Shown one piece after another: positions 8,295 through 17,842 of a DNA stretch of 64,000 nucleotides. The notes below the pieces were generated by a model. It saw only the letters and a list, made by a program, of their open reading frames with translations, did not search any database and was not told the origin of the DNA. How positions within the stretch are numbered: position 1 is the stretch's first letter; the number at the start of each line of letters is the position of its first letter. This DNA comes from Pontibacter actiniarum (GTDB lineage: Bacteria; Bacteroidota; Bacteroidia; Cytophagales; Hymenobacteraceae): contig NZ_CP021235.1 in the NCBI RefSeq assembly GCF_003585765.1, positions 1,302,001 to 1,366,000 on the forward strand, in the 5' to 3' direction. The position numbers were made by a program, and so were the translations under genes.

Positions 8295-9761
8295 TTAGAA
8301 AGAAATGTCTTTTCCTTGGTAAAAGTCCAGAACTTTAAGTTTGAAGATATAATCGTACTTGGCCTGCAACAGGTCAGACTGTGCGCGGCGGTAGTCGTTC
8401 GAGATCACGTTGAAATCCGTAGAGTTGATGATGCCGGCGTTCAGGCGCAGCTCAGCGTTTCGGTAGCTTCTTTCCAGAGACTCCACCTGGCGGCGGCTGG
8501 CAACGTAGCTGCGCAGGGCAGCCTGTGCGTCGGCGGCGGCCTGTTCTATGTTCTGGCGTAGCTGGTTGCGCTGCAGCTCGGCATTCAGCTGGGCCGTCTC
8601 ACGGGTTAGTTTTGCCCGCTCTACAGCACTGCGGGCCTGCAGGCCGTTAAAAACCGGGATAGAGAGCGAGAAGGCGATAGACTTACCGTAGTTCTCGTCA
8701 ATCTGGTCCCAGAAAGGCGTTTCTGTTACTGTGGTCACTGTTCTGGGAACGTAAACAGATACCGGCACGGTGCCGTCCGGGTTTTGGAAGCCAATGTCCT
8801 GCCGGATGTACTCTCCTTCCACTGCATCGTTGCTGAAAAGGGAGCGGGAGCTGGAGTAGCCAGTGAAAAGCGAGCCGTTTAAAGACAGGCGCGGATAGTA
8901 GGCGCCCCTGGCAATGCCCACCCCTGTTTCGGCGCTCTGTATGCGCAGGTCGGCTGCTTTAATCTCCGGCAGTGTCTGTACGGCCACGTCATACACCTGG
9001 TCGGGAGACACAATGGTGATGTTCGTGTCCGGGGCCGGCACCTCCGGCACTACAATCTCAAACGACTCGGGGTTGTCGAGGTCCAGCAGCTGAATCAGGT
9101 TGAGGCGTGATATCTCGATTTGATTCTGCGCGTTGATCAGGTTCAGCTCATCGGAGGCCAGCTGCGACTCCAGCTCCAGCACGTTGGTTTCGGCCACGCT
9201 GCCTGCCTCAAACAGAATGCGCGTGCGGTCTAACTGCTGCTGTGTGCTCGCCTGCTGCAGCTCAGCCGTTTTTACGACCTCATTGGCAAACAGGATGTTG
9301 AGGTAAGAGGTGAGTATCTGTAGCGTGATGTCGTTTTGGGTGGAGAGCACGTCATTGGCGGTGGCCTCTACCAGGATCTCGTTCTGCTTTACCTGCTTCT
9401 GTAGCTGCAGCCCCTGGAAGAGCGGCACTGCGGCTGTGGCAGAAAAGTTGTTGGATCTGATCTGCTGGTTTTGAAACTCGTTGGTCAGCGGGTCGATGGA
9501 GGTTCCGTAGTTGTAGCTGTGGGAAGCGCCGCCGTTCAAGCTGGGCAGCCGGGTAAACTTCGACTGCCTCAGGTTTACATCCGCCCCCTGCTTGTCTATC
9601 AAAGCTTGCCGCACCTGCAGGTTGTGCAGCTTGGCATACTCCACGGCCTCCTGCAGTGTCCAGACCCCGTCTGCGCCCGGGTCCTGCTGCGCCGTTGCAG
9701 CCGAAGCACCTGCCAGCGAAAGCCCCAGGGCCAGCAATAAGCTTTTTGATGTTTTTTTCAT
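8295..9761 (-). CDS. tolC: TolC-family outer-membrane efflux channel
   Basis: A 488-residue outer-membrane channel of type I secretion and tripartite efflux. A signal peptide (about 1-24, ending ATA-QQ) is followed by two OEP repeats, each with long amphipathic helices rich in Gln, Asn and Ala and beta segments such as NGGASHSYNYG. The length and repeat layout match TolC/OprM-type proteins in Bacteroidota. It is the first gene of the tight tolC-adaptor-gpsA set (5-bp gaps). Together with the adaptor it should form the outer part of an export machine whose inner pump is not in this cluster. Confidence 0.88.
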   Translation of the reverse strand: MKKTSKSLLLALGLSLAGASAATAQQDPGADGVWTLQEAVEYAKLHNLQVRQALIDKQGADVNLRQSKFTRLPSLNGGASHSYNYGTSIDPLTNEFQNQQIRSNNFSATAAVPLFQGLQLQKQVKQNEILVEATANDVLSTQNDITLQILTSYLNILFANEVVKTAELQQASTQQQLDRTRILFEAGSVAETNVLELESQLASDELNLINAQNQIEISRLNLIQLLDLDNPESFEIVVPEVPAPDTNITIVSPDQVYDVAVQTLPEIKAADLRIQSAETGVGIARGAYYPRLSLNGSLFTGYSSSRSLFSNDAVEGEYIRQDIGFQNPDGTVPVSVYVPRTVTTVTETPFWDQIDENYGKSIAFSLSIPVFNGLQARSAVERAKLTRETAQLNAELQRNQLRQNIEQAAADAQAALRSYVASRRQVESLERSYRNAELRLNAGIINSTDFNVISNDYRRAQSDLLQAKYDYIFKLKVLDFYQGKDISF

Positions 9762-9779
9762 AGTAACTATAAATAGCTG

Positions 9780-10457
9780 TTATAGATCGATGTTCGGGAT
9801 GTAGATCACGTGCTTCACCCAGTCCAGCTGCTTCAGGTACTCCAGCGTGATCGGCTTAATGCCGGAGTCCATTTCGATGAACTGCCGGGCCTGCTCGTTA
9901 CGGCCTTTGCGCGACACGTTCATGGTGGCGATATTGCAGTCGTCGTGGGCCAGTACGGACGCGATAAAGGCGATGCTGCCTTTCACATCGGCCGCATCAA
10001 TAATGAGGGTGTGCAGGGTGGCGGAAAAGCTGGACGAGAAACCGTCTACCTCCGAAATGTTGATCACGCCCCCGCCCCGGCTCTGCCCGATCACCTCCAC
10101 CTCGCGGTCGTTGGCTTTCAGGTTGAGCTTGATGGTGTTAGGGTGCATGGTGGAGGCATTGCCTACCGATCGGAAAGTATACTTCAGGCCCCGCTCCTTT
10201 GCATGGTCAAACGCCTCCTTGATGCGCTTGTCGTCGGTCTTAAAATCGAGCAGGCCGGCGATAATGGCGCGGTCACTGCCGTGGCCCTCATAGGTGCGGG
10301 CAAACGAGTTGTAAAAGGTAATGGTCGCTTCCTCAGGTGCTGCACCCAGAATCCGGATGGCAGCTCTGGCAATCCGTACCACCCCAGCCGTGTGTGAGCT
10401 GGATGGCCCTATCATCACAGGCCCAATCATATCGAAAACGCTGCTTTTCTCAGCCAT
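9780..10457 (-). CDS. sdaAB: L-serine dehydratase, iron-sulfur-dependent, beta subunit
   Basis: The beta subunit of the [4Fe-4S] L-serine dehydratase, which converts serine to pyruvate and ammonia. The N-terminal block VFDMIGPVMIGPSSSHTAG is the family signature of the ASB domain. The C-terminal 75 residues (KGSIAFIASVLAHDDCNIA) form an ACT domain. I start at ATG 10457, giving 225 residues that begin MAEKSSVFD. An in-frame ATG at 10481 would add eight unrelated residues. The catalytic alpha subunit (sdaAA) is not in the window, so the enzyme is split across the genome. Confidence 0.88.
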   Translation of the reverse strand: MAEKSSVFDMIGPVMIGPSSSHTAGVVRIARAAIRILGAAPEEATITFYNSFARTYEGHGSDRAIIAGLLDFKTDDKRIKEAFDHAKERGLKYTFRSVGNASTMHPNTIKLNLKANDREVEVIGQSRGGGVINISEVDGFSSSFSATLHTLIIDAADVKGSIAFIASVLAHDDCNIATMNVSRKGRNEQARQFIEMDSGIKPITLEYLKQLDWVKHVIYIPNIDL

Positions 10458-10768
10458 ACTTTGTAATATCGTAAAAATCAAATTTAGTAATTCTGTAGCA
10501 GTATAGCGCTATTTTGGGGTTAATTTAGCTTTATTTCTACAAACCTGCGCTTTCCATCTACAAAATATGCCCTGGCCTCCATCAAGCAGGCATCGTGGTA
10601 GCGTGATTTTATCCTTTGCTGTTACAGCGGCCTCCGCTGCACCCGCACGAGGGCAGTGCAGATCAATGAAAACCCGCAAACGCGGCACAGATTGGCCCGC
10701 GTGGTTTATGCCATCAACTATTTTCGTAATTTGCGCCCATTATCCACCACCTAAACCACTCTCTTGGT
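10458..10768. other. Divergent intergenic region, sdaAB / tryptophan dioxygenase
   Basis: 311 bp between divergent genes. On the minus strand, TAAATTTG at 10479-10486 matches the Bacteroidota -7 consensus TAnnTTTG and could serve sdaAB; I see no clear -33 partner. An open frame from 10567 that overlaps the dioxygenase start has no coding look. Nothing else stands out. Confidence 0.4.
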
Positions 10769-11734
10769 ATGAAGCATGCGTTTAAACCCGAAGTGCTGGA
10801 GCAGCTACAGCGGCTGGAAGAAAAATATGTGCCCCTGGGGCAGGATTTGGCTGCTTACCTGGAAGGGCTTTTCCACACGAACTTCCTCACGTACTGGGAC
10901 TACATTCACCTGGACACGCTGCTGAGCCTGCAAAACCCGCGCACCAACATCCCGGACGAGAAGATCTTTATCATGTATCATCAGATCACGGAGCTGTACT
11001 TTAAGCTTTGCCTGGAGGAGTTTAGGCAGATTGGTGAGGATAAGGAGATTACGGTTGAGGTGCTCATGCGTCGCTTAAAGCGAATCAACCGCTATTTCGA
11101 TAACCTGATCAACTCTTTTGATGTGATGGTGGACGGCATGGACCCCAAGCAGTTTCTGCAGTTCCGGATGGCCCTGATGCCTGCCAGCGGCTTTCAGTCG
11201 GTGCAGTACCGCATGATTGAGATTGCCTCTACAGACCTGCGCAACCTGGTGGATAAGGCCAAGCGCGCGGCCCTGGGGCTGGAGAGCACGCAGGAAGAGA
11301 TGATTGGCTGTATTTACTGGAAAGAGGGCGCCACCGAAGTGGCCTCCGGCGCCAAAACCCTGACGCTGCTTCAGTTCGAGGAAAAATACACCGGCCAGCT
11401 TATTGCGTTTGCAAAGGAATACGCAGACAAGAATGTATGGCATGTGTACAAACGCCTGCCGGAGGAAGACCAGCAAAACCCGAAGCTGATAGAGGCCCTG
11501 CGCGCCCTGGACAGCAACGTAAACGTAAACTGGCCCCTGATGCACTACAAGTCGGCGGTGCGCTACCTGCAACGGGACCCGGAGGTGATTGCCGCTACCG
11601 GCGGTACCAACTGGCAGAAGTACCTGCCGCCGCGTTTCCAGAAGCGTGTTTTCTACCCCGAGCTGTGGCGTGAGCAGGAGCTGGAAGAATGGGGCAAAGG
11701 CTGGGTCGACAAAGTGCTGAACGGCGATTTGTAG
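10769..11734 (+). CDS. kynA: Tryptophan 2,3-dioxygenase family protein
   Basis: A haem dioxygenase that opens the indole ring of tryptophan to N-formylkynurenine. The N-terminal block HTNFLTYWDYIHLDTLLSLQ and the MYHQITELYFKL helix are family hallmarks. Near the C-terminus an HYKSAVRYL...TGGTNWQKYL segment aligns with the haem-ligand histidine and the conserved TGGS-like loop. At 321 residues it is longer than the roughly 280 of many bacterial enzymes and fits the Bacteroidota subgroup. No other kynurenine-pathway gene is adjacent. Some relatives in this branch have unproven substrates, so activity on tryptophan is an inference. Confidence 0.85.
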   Translation: MKHAFKPEVLEQLQRLEEKYVPLGQDLAAYLEGLFHTNFLTYWDYIHLDTLLSLQNPRTNIPDEKIFIMYHQITELYFKLCLEEFRQIGEDKEITVEVLMRRLKRINRYFDNLINSFDVMVDGMDPKQFLQFRMALMPASGFQSVQYRMIEIASTDLRNLVDKAKRAALGLESTQEEMIGCIYWKEGATEVASGAKTLTLLQFEEKYTGQLIAFAKEYADKNVWHVYKRLPEEDQQNPKLIEALRALDSNVNVNWPLMHYKSAVRYLQRDPEVIAATGGTNWQKYLPPRFQKRVFYPELWREQELEEWGKGWVDKVLNGDL

Positions 11735-11914
11735 AGGCGCGCCGGTGCCCTGTTTCTACACGGTGACAATTGCCTTATGATGTGCAGTGGGCGCTGTCAT
11801 GCTGTAAACCTGAATTTTATACTTCCCGATTGAATTTGCTGCACGCCTGCCGTGTTAGCAGAACAGATAACATCGTAACGAAGAGTTTAAGGTTAGCTAC
11901 CTTACCTATTGTAA

Positions 11915-13495
11915 ATGAGAAAGAAAGAATTAGACCTGGTGCTTCCGCCAGAGCTGGCGTTTGATGCCCAGCAATTAGATACGGAGCTGTTGAAAAGGGC
12001 GCAGGTGCAACCGGAAGATGTGAAGTTCCTGCACCGCGTGAAGCGCTCCATCGATGCCCGCGGGCGTTCTGTGCAAGTGCGCGTGCGGGCCGATGTTTAC
12101 CTCGACACCCCTCCTGCAGATCTTATCTCCCCTACCTATACGTACCCCGACGTAAGCAAGGGCAAGCCTGTGGTTATCGTGGGCGCCGGGCCGGCAGGCC
12201 TTTTCGCCGCCTTGCGATGCATTGAGCTGGGGCTGAAGCCGGTGGTGCTGGAGCGCGGCAAAGATGTTCGCAGCCGCCGCCGCGACCTCGCGGCCATCAA
12301 CAAAGAGCACACGGTAAACCCAGACTCTAACTATTGCTTTGGCGAGGGCGGCGCAGGTACCTATTCCGACGGAAAGCTGTATACCCGCTCTAAAAAGCGT
12401 GGCGACCTGATGCGTATCCTGCAGATATTTGTGCAGCATGGCGCCACGCCGGATATCCTTTTCGATGCCCACCCGCATATCGGCACAAACAAACTGCCTA
12501 AAATCATAGAGGCCATTCGCGAAACGGTGCGAAACGCCGGTGGCGAGGTGCTCTTTGACAAGCGCGTGTCTGACTTTATTGTGGAGCAGGGAGAGATGCG
12601 CGGCGTGGTAACGCAGGACGGACAGGCGTATACCGGGGAGTCGGTTATACTTGCCACCGGCCACAGCGCCCGCGATATTTTTGAGCTGCTGCATAAGCGG
12701 GAGATTACCGTAGAGGCCAAGCCCTTTGCCATGGGGGTGCGCGTGGAGCATCAGCAAAGCCTGATCGACAGTATACAGTACAAATGCGAAGACCGCGGCC
12801 CTTACCTGCCCGCCTCTTCTTACGCCTTGGTGCAGCAAACACACTATAAGAACAGGCAGCGGGGGATCTTTTCCTTCTGCATGTGCCCGGGGGGCTTTAT
12901 CGTGCCCTCCGCTACGGCCCCTGGCGAGGTGGTGGTAAACGGTATGTCGCCGAGCCGCCGCGATTCACGCTTCTCTAACTCGGGAATAGTGGTGGCCATT
13001 GAGCTGGAGGATATGGACCTGAAGAAGCACGGGGCGCTGGCAGGCCTGCGGATGCAGCAGGCGCTGGAGCAGCGCGCCTGCCAGATGGCTGGGGGCACAC
13101 AGGCCGCACCGGCTCAGCTCCTGCAGGACTTTACCCGTGCTAAAACAGGCGGCCAGCTGCTGGAAACATCCTACCAGCCAGGCCTGGTGCCCGTGGACAT
13201 GAATGAGCTTTTCTCTGACGAAATGGCCTACCGGATGCGGGAGGGCTTTAAGGCCTTCGGCAATAAAATGCGCGGCTACCTGACCAACAGTGCGCAGATC
13301 GTGGGTGTGGAAAGCCGTACCTCTTCCCCTGTCCGTATTCCGCGCGATCGCGAGACACTGGAGCATGTGCAGGTGAAACGCCTGTTCCCCTGCGGCGAAG
13401 GCGCCGGTTATGCCGGTGGTATCGTATCGGCGGCGATGGATGGAGAGCGCTGTGCCGAGATGGCTGCGCTAAAGGCTGGCGTACGCGCCATATAA
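11915..13495 (+). CDS. FAD-dependent oxidoreductase (COG2509 type)
   Basis: A 526-residue flavoprotein of the uncharacterised 'FAD-dependent dehydrogenase' group. An N-terminal domain of about 80 residues precedes the dinucleotide-binding loop VGAGPAGLFAALRCIELG near residue 88. The YCFGEGGAGTYSDGKL block near residue 146 and the closing FPCGEGAGYAGGIVSAAMDG segment, which binds FAD, are characteristic. The substrate is unknown for the family. It stands alone between the dioxygenase and a CoA-binding protein and is followed by a good terminator. Confidence 0.82.
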   Translation: MRKKELDLVLPPELAFDAQQLDTELLKRAQVQPEDVKFLHRVKRSIDARGRSVQVRVRADVYLDTPPADLISPTYTYPDVSKGKPVVIVGAGPAGLFAALRCIELGLKPVVLERGKDVRSRRRDLAAINKEHTVNPDSNYCFGEGGAGTYSDGKLYTRSKKRGDLMRILQIFVQHGATPDILFDAHPHIGTNKLPKIIEAIRETVRNAGGEVLFDKRVSDFIVEQGEMRGVVTQDGQAYTGESVILATGHSARDIFELLHKREITVEAKPFAMGVRVEHQQSLIDSIQYKCEDRGPYLPASSYALVQQTHYKNRQRGIFSFCMCPGGFIVPSATAPGEVVVNGMSPSRRDSRFSNSGIVVAIELEDMDLKKHGALAGLRMQQALEQRACQMAGGTQAAPAQLLQDFTRAKTGGQLLETSYQPGLVPVDMNELFSDEMAYRMREGFKAFGNKMRGYLTNSAQIVGVESRTSSPVRIPRDRETLEHVQVKRLFPCGEGAGYAGGIVSAAMDGERCAEMAALKAGVRAI

Positions 13496-13537
13496 GCTGC
13501 TCCGACCTGTAGCGGGGTCCTACATAGATTTCCCCGT

Positions 13538-13577
13538 AGCACCTTACAGGAGCCTTGCCCTGTAAGGTGCTCTTTTT
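13538..13577 (+). terminator. Intrinsic terminator after the FAD oxidoreductase
   Basis: Perfect 13-bp inverted repeat with arms 13538-13550 and 13559-13571, an 8-nt loop and a following TCTTTTTAT tract. Confidence 0.85.
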
Positions 13578-13679
13578 ATATGGCGGATTATACGGCATAC
13601 TCCCCGTCGGCTTTCTAACTTTTTAAGGCCTGATTGGGTACAAGAAGTATACTTTGTGTTGAATTGAACCAGATCAGAT

Positions 13680-14042
13680 ATGAAAAAGACAGTTGTATTA
13701 GGCGCCTCCGATAACCCGACGCGCTATGCCTACAAAGCTTTTCACCGGCTGAAGGAGCATGGTTATGAAGTGGTGCCGGTAGGGATTAAAAATGCGGACC
13801 TGGGTGGGCAGAAGATCATCACCGACAAGTCTCAGCCTATTGAGGATGTGGATACCGTTACACTTTACGTAGGGCCGCAGAACCAGCCGGTTTGGTATGA
13901 CTATATCTTAAACCTGAAGCCGAAGAGGATCATCTTTAACCCCGGCACCGAGAACCGGGAGCTGGAGCAAATGGCGCAGGACGCGAATATCGAAACGCTG
14001 CACCACTGCACGTTGGTTATGCTGGCCTCCAGTAGTTATTAG
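13680..14042 (+). CDS. CoA-binding domain protein (YccU-like)
   Basis: A 120-residue single-domain protein with a Rossmann-type CoA-binding fold, like the first domain of succinyl-CoA synthetase. The start (KKTVVLGASDNPTRYAYKAF) carries the glycine-poor nucleotide loop of the YccU family. IIFNPGTENRELEQMAQ and the histidine/cysteine pair in the tail (LHHCTLV) are also typical. The function is undefined; some relatives bind CoA. It is monocistronic, between two terminators. A perfect AAGTATACTT palindrome lies at 13645-13654, about 26 bp before its start codon, where a promoter would be expected. Confidence 0.8.
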   Translation: MKKTVVLGASDNPTRYAYKAFHRLKEHGYEVVPVGIKNADLGGQKIITDKSQPIEDVDTVTLYVGPQNQPVWYDYILNLKPKRIIFNPGTENRELEQMAQDANIETLHHCTLVMLASSSY

Positions 14043-14138
14043 CAGTAAAAAAACGTTTTGCAGCGATCAACCTGCAAGAGCGTAAACCGTATAGGAAAGT
14101 ATAAAGAGCAGATGGCATTAGTTGTCTATGCTTTAAAT

Positions 14139-14175
14139 AAGAAGGGGCCTCTGCAAAGGCCCCTTCTTTGTTTTT
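14139..14175 (+). terminator. Intrinsic terminator between CoA-binding gene and SDR gene
   Basis: Perfect 12-bp inverted repeat, arms 14139-14150 and 14157-14168, 6-nt loop, then GTTTTT. An A-rich flank on the left allows use by the converging SDR gene. Confidence 0.8.
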
Positions 14176-14235
14176 ATCGCTGTTGTTAAAGTTGTTTTTT
14201 AGCAGCGATGTTTTACCTGCTTTTGCAGCAGCATC

Positions 14236-15069
14236 TTATGTGTCGATGTGGTTGGTGTCTTCTCCTGACTCCTCCTCCATCATGTGGCGCATAGTGGAGG
14301 CGAGCTTTGTGTCGGGGATGATGTTGGTACTTGCTGTCTGCATTTTATTCATGATGCCGGAAACAATGCGTGTCTCGCCGCTCATGAGGGCCTCGTACCC
14401 ATCTTTTGCCACCTCTGCCGGTTCCGAAAGGATTCCGTTGGCCGCGCGGGAGTGCGCAGCGCCAGCACGGCGGAAAAACATGGTGTTGCTGGCTCCCGGG
14501 CACAGGGCGGTAACGGTAATGCCGGTGTCTTTCAACTCATTGGACAGCGCCTCGGAAAAGGAAAGTAAAAAAGCCTTCGTTGCTCCGTACACGGCCATGA
14601 GCGGCGAGGGCATAAAGGAGGCGACGGAGCCGAGGTTCAGTATCTTACCCGAGTTGCGACGCTTCATGTCGTGCAGAAAGAGCTTGGTTAGCTCTACCGG
14701 AGTGGTGATGTTAAGCTGGATGATGGCTTTTTCGCGCTCCAGGTCTGTTTCGAAGAAAAAGCCATGGATACCCGCCCCGGCGTTGTTTACCAGCACATCC
14801 ACATCAATGCCCTGCTGCCTTACCTCCCGGTAAATCTCCTGCGGTGCCTCCGGCCGCGTCAGGTCAGCCGTAATAACACAGACCTTTTGCAGCTGGTGCT
14901 CATCCTGCAGCTGATAGCCCAGCTTTTTCATTCTTTCGGTGCTGCGGGCCACCAGTATAAGGTTATAGCCGTCTTTGGCAAACAACCGGGCAAATTCCAT
15001 CCCAAAGCCGTTGGAGGCTCCGGTTATCAGTACTGTTTTTCCTTTGTTTTCGTCTTTCATAGCGTTCAT
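14236..15069 (-). CDS. Short-chain dehydrogenase/reductase
   Basis: A 277-residue classical SDR. The cofactor loop TGASNGFG is at residues 16-23, NNAG at 95-98, the catalytic serine region GSVAS near 148-151, and the active pair Y161-x3-K165 (YGATK). An R at 42-43 after the second strand suggests NADP(H) preference. The C-terminal tail is acidic (EEESGEDTNH). Substrate unknown; the PGASNTMFF segment resembles acyl/keto reductases of the DltE/YqjQ type. An alternative start at the ATG for M4 (15060) would remove three residues. It is convergent with the CoA-binding gene. Confidence 0.85.
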   Translation of the reverse strand: MNAMKDENKGKTVLITGASNGFGMEFARLFAKDGYNLILVARSTERMKKLGYQLQDEHQLQKVCVITADLTRPEAPQEIYREVRQQGIDVDVLVNNAGAGIHGFFFETDLEREKAIIQLNITTPVELTKLFLHDMKRRNSGKILNLGSVASFMPSPLMAVYGATKAFLLSFSEALSNELKDTGITVTALCPGASNTMFFRRAGAAHSRAANGILSEPAEVAKDGYEALMSGETRIVSGIMNKMQTASTNIIPDTKLASTMRHMMEEESGEDTNHIDT

Positions 15070-15211
15070 GGTGTTTTTGTTGAGCTGCTTTGCTGCAGTT
15101 GGTCTTTCATTGTACCAGTAACGCTACCTTTTAGTTACTCCGCAAAGTATACAGGCGGCTTTGTTTGCCGCGCTTTTCTGCCATCCGGGGCGCTGCCACT
15201 AACAGCAAGGT

Positions 15212-17794
15212 TTAAGCCGCCTCCCGGCGCAACACCTCCAGCGGCGGGCGGTTTAGGATGCCGCGGCTGTTCAGCATGCCGATAAGCATCGTCAGGCCTG
15301 TGATTGCCAGGAACACGGGCAGCAGCGGGGTAAGGTCCGGCACAAAGGCGACCTCAAAGCTAAACACTGCCAGTGCCCAGCTGGCCCCTACGGCAAGTAT
15401 AACACCCGTGCCGGCAGCCAGCGCGCCTAACAACAGGTATTCAAAGGCATTTATACTTAGGATCTGCTTACGGCTTGCCCCCAGCGTCCGTAGCAGCACA
15501 CTCTCCTGCACCCGCTGGTACTTGCTGTTGTTGATCGAGCCGATCAGCACCAGTAAGCCGGTGCTGATGCTGAACAGGGCCATAAAGCGGATGACAAAGG
15601 AAATCTTGCCCAGGATATCGTCGAGGGTTTCGAGGATTAGCCCCAGGTCGATGGCCGATACATTCGGGAACTGCCGTACCAGTGTCTGCTGGAAGCTGGC
15701 GGACTGCTCATCGCTCTGGGTGCGGGTCATGAGCACATGGAACTGCGGCGCCTCCTCCAGTACCCCTTTCGGAAACACCACCAGAAAGTTGCTCTGCACC
15801 CGGTTCCACTCTACCTCCCGCAGGTTGGCCACCACGGTAGGCACCAAGGCGCCCTGCACATTGAAGATCATGGTGTCGCCAAGTTCCACTTTAAGCCTTT
15901 CTGCATAACGGTCTTCGACAGAGATGGGTATGGGAGCATTCGGGTCCGATACCTGCCCCTGCCACTCCCCTGCCACACTGGTTTCTGAGTTGATGAGCGA
16001 ATCGCGGTAAGTAACGCGGTACTCGCGCGTAAAAGCCCAGTCCGGGATCTCCAGGGTAGTGTCTTTGCGCACATCGGCGGCAGTGAGGCCGTTCATTTCC
16101 TCCAGGCGCATGGTTACAACGGGTACGTACTGCAGCACCGGTAGCCCCTGCTGCCGGGCCAGCTGCGCCACGTCCTCCTTCTGCGCGTTCTGGATGTCGA
16201 ACAGCACGAGGTTGGGTTGGTTCTCGCTTCCGGCAAACGCCACTTCGCTCAGCAGGATGCGCTGCATCAGGAAAAGCGTGGCGATCAGGGCTGTGCCGAG
16301 TCCGATGGAAACGGTAAGCAGCAGCGTCTGGTTGTTAGGCCGGTACAGGTTGGCCAGGCTCTGGCGCCATACATAGCCCCAGCTCACCGGGAAAAAGCGC
16401 TTCACCAGCCACATCATCAGCCGGGCAATCAGGGCCAGCACGAGGAAGGACACAAAAACACCGGCTGTGAACGACAGTGCCTGCAGCCAGGTGCCCAGCT
16501 GGAAATAGGAGAAAATGAAAATAAAGGCAACAATCAGGAAATATACTCCCCAGCGCACCTTGTCGGGGCCCGAGGAAACATGCTCAATGCCTGCCCGCAG
16601 CGTGATAAGCGGTGATACATTGCGCACAGAAAGCAGCGGCAAGAGCGCAAAAAGCACTGAAATGATCACGCCAATGGCTATGCCCTGCCCTATAGCCGAC
16701 CACGAAACGGCCACGGTGACCTCTACTGGCAGGAAAGACTGGAAAAGCTGCGGCAAGTACAGCTGAATTAAGCTGCCCAGCACAGCGCCTACCACAGAGC
16801 CGATCAGGCCCATGGCTATCACCTGGAACAGGTAGATCAGGAAGGCCTGCCTGCCGCTCACGCCCAGGCAGCGCAGCACGCCGATGGTGGCCAGCTTCTC
16901 TCGGATGTACACATGCACGGCGCTCGCCACGCCCACACAGCCAAGCAGCAGGGCAACAAAGCCCACCAACGCCAGGAAACGCGCCAGATCTTCATAGGCC
17001 TTGCCGGTGCTCTCTTTTCTGCTTTCGATGGTGTCGTAGCCAAAGCCAGCCTCCTCCAGCCGCGGCTCCAGCTTTTTTACCAACTTATCGGCGTCGGTGC
17101 TTTCGGGGAGTTTGTAGTAATGGTAGTAGCTAATGCGACTGCCCCGCTGCAGCAGACCCGTTTCGTCCAGGTAGCGCCGCGGGATGTACACAGCCGGGGC
17201 AATGGTCGCCGTCATGGCAGACTGGCCCGGTATTTTATGCAGCGCCCCGGCAATTTCGAAGGTCTGGTTGCCGATCTTGATCGAGTCTCCGGGTTTCGTG
17301 TTATACTGCAGCAGCAACGTCTGGTCTACCAGCGCTTGCCTGCCGTCCTCCCGGAAGGATTTGCTTGCGCTGGCCGGTTCCGTTTCGATGGCCCCGTAAT
17401 AGGGGAAGCCTCCCCTTTCGAGCGCGCGCACCTGTACCAACCTGGTGCCGCCCGATGCCTCGAACACAACCATCGAGACGAAGCGTACCTCATCGGAGCG
17501 GTCGCCGCCCACGCCGATAGAATCCAGCAGCTGTTGCATCTCGGGCTCTATCTCCTTGTTGGAGGCAATTACCAGGTCAGCTCCGATCAGGGACTTCGCC
17601 TGCTTGTCGATATCGGTGCGCAGGTTATCAGAAAAGGAATTGATGGCCACCAGCGCTGCAATGCCCAGCACAATAGAGGAAATAAACAGCGCCAGCCTTC
17701 CACGGTTGCGCCTGCTGTCGCGCCAGGCCATCTTCAGAAGCCAGCGCAGGTTCAGGGAGCGTTTATTGTTTATATGGATGATGGTGTCGGACAC
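15212..17794 (-). CDS. ybbP: ABC transporter permease, FtsX family, YbbP-like
   Basis: An 860-residue permease with the duplicated FtsX layout: TM1 (about 33-53), a large periplasmic domain, three helices (about 265-400), a middle membrane pair, a second periplasmic domain, then three more helices. E. coli YbbP is 804 residues. The partner ATPase gene lies 48 bp upstream on the same strand and tesA is divergent beyond it, the same ybbP-ybbA-tesA order as in E. coli. The cargo is unknown; the arrangement with a lysophospholipase/thioesterase suggests lipid or lipoprotein handling (inference). Confidence 0.85.
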   Translation of the reverse strand: MSDTIIHINNKRSLNLRWLLKMAWRDSRRNRGRLALFISSIVLGIAALVAINSFSDNLRTDIDKQAKSLIGADLVIASNKEIEPEMQQLLDSIGVGGDRSDEVRFVSMVVFEASGGTRLVQVRALERGGFPYYGAIETEPASASKSFREDGRQALVDQTLLLQYNTKPGDSIKIGNQTFEIAGALHKIPGQSAMTATIAPAVYIPRRYLDETGLLQRGSRISYYHYYKLPESTDADKLVKKLEPRLEEAGFGYDTIESRKESTGKAYEDLARFLALVGFVALLLGCVGVASAVHVYIREKLATIGVLRCLGVSGRQAFLIYLFQVIAMGLIGSVVGAVLGSLIQLYLPQLFQSFLPVEVTVAVSWSAIGQGIAIGVIISVLFALLPLLSVRNVSPLITLRAGIEHVSSGPDKVRWGVYFLIVAFIFIFSYFQLGTWLQALSFTAGVFVSFLVLALIARLMMWLVKRFFPVSWGYVWRQSLANLYRPNNQTLLLTVSIGLGTALIATLFLMQRILLSEVAFAGSENQPNLVLFDIQNAQKEDVAQLARQQGLPVLQYVPVVTMRLEEMNGLTAADVRKDTTLEIPDWAFTREYRVTYRDSLINSETSVAGEWQGQVSDPNAPIPISVEDRYAERLKVELGDTMIFNVQGALVPTVVANLREVEWNRVQSNFLVVFPKGVLEEAPQFHVLMTRTQSDEQSASFQQTLVRQFPNVSAIDLGLILETLDDILGKISFVIRFMALFSISTGLLVLIGSINNSKYQRVQESVLLRTLGASRKQILSINAFEYLLLGALAAGTGVILAVGASWALAVFSFEVAFVPDLTPLLPVFLAITGLTMLIGMLNSRGILNRPPLEVLRREAA

Positions 17795-17842
17795 AGATAA
17801 ATCTTAAGTGACAGAATAATTGAATGCGATAAGCGGGCGCTT

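Noticed and set aside
6901-9761. Complete tripartite efflux operon
   Set aside because: Only adaptor and TolC are present; the third gene is gpsA, not a pump. The ybbA-ybbP transporter 6 kb away belongs with tesA, so I did not join them.
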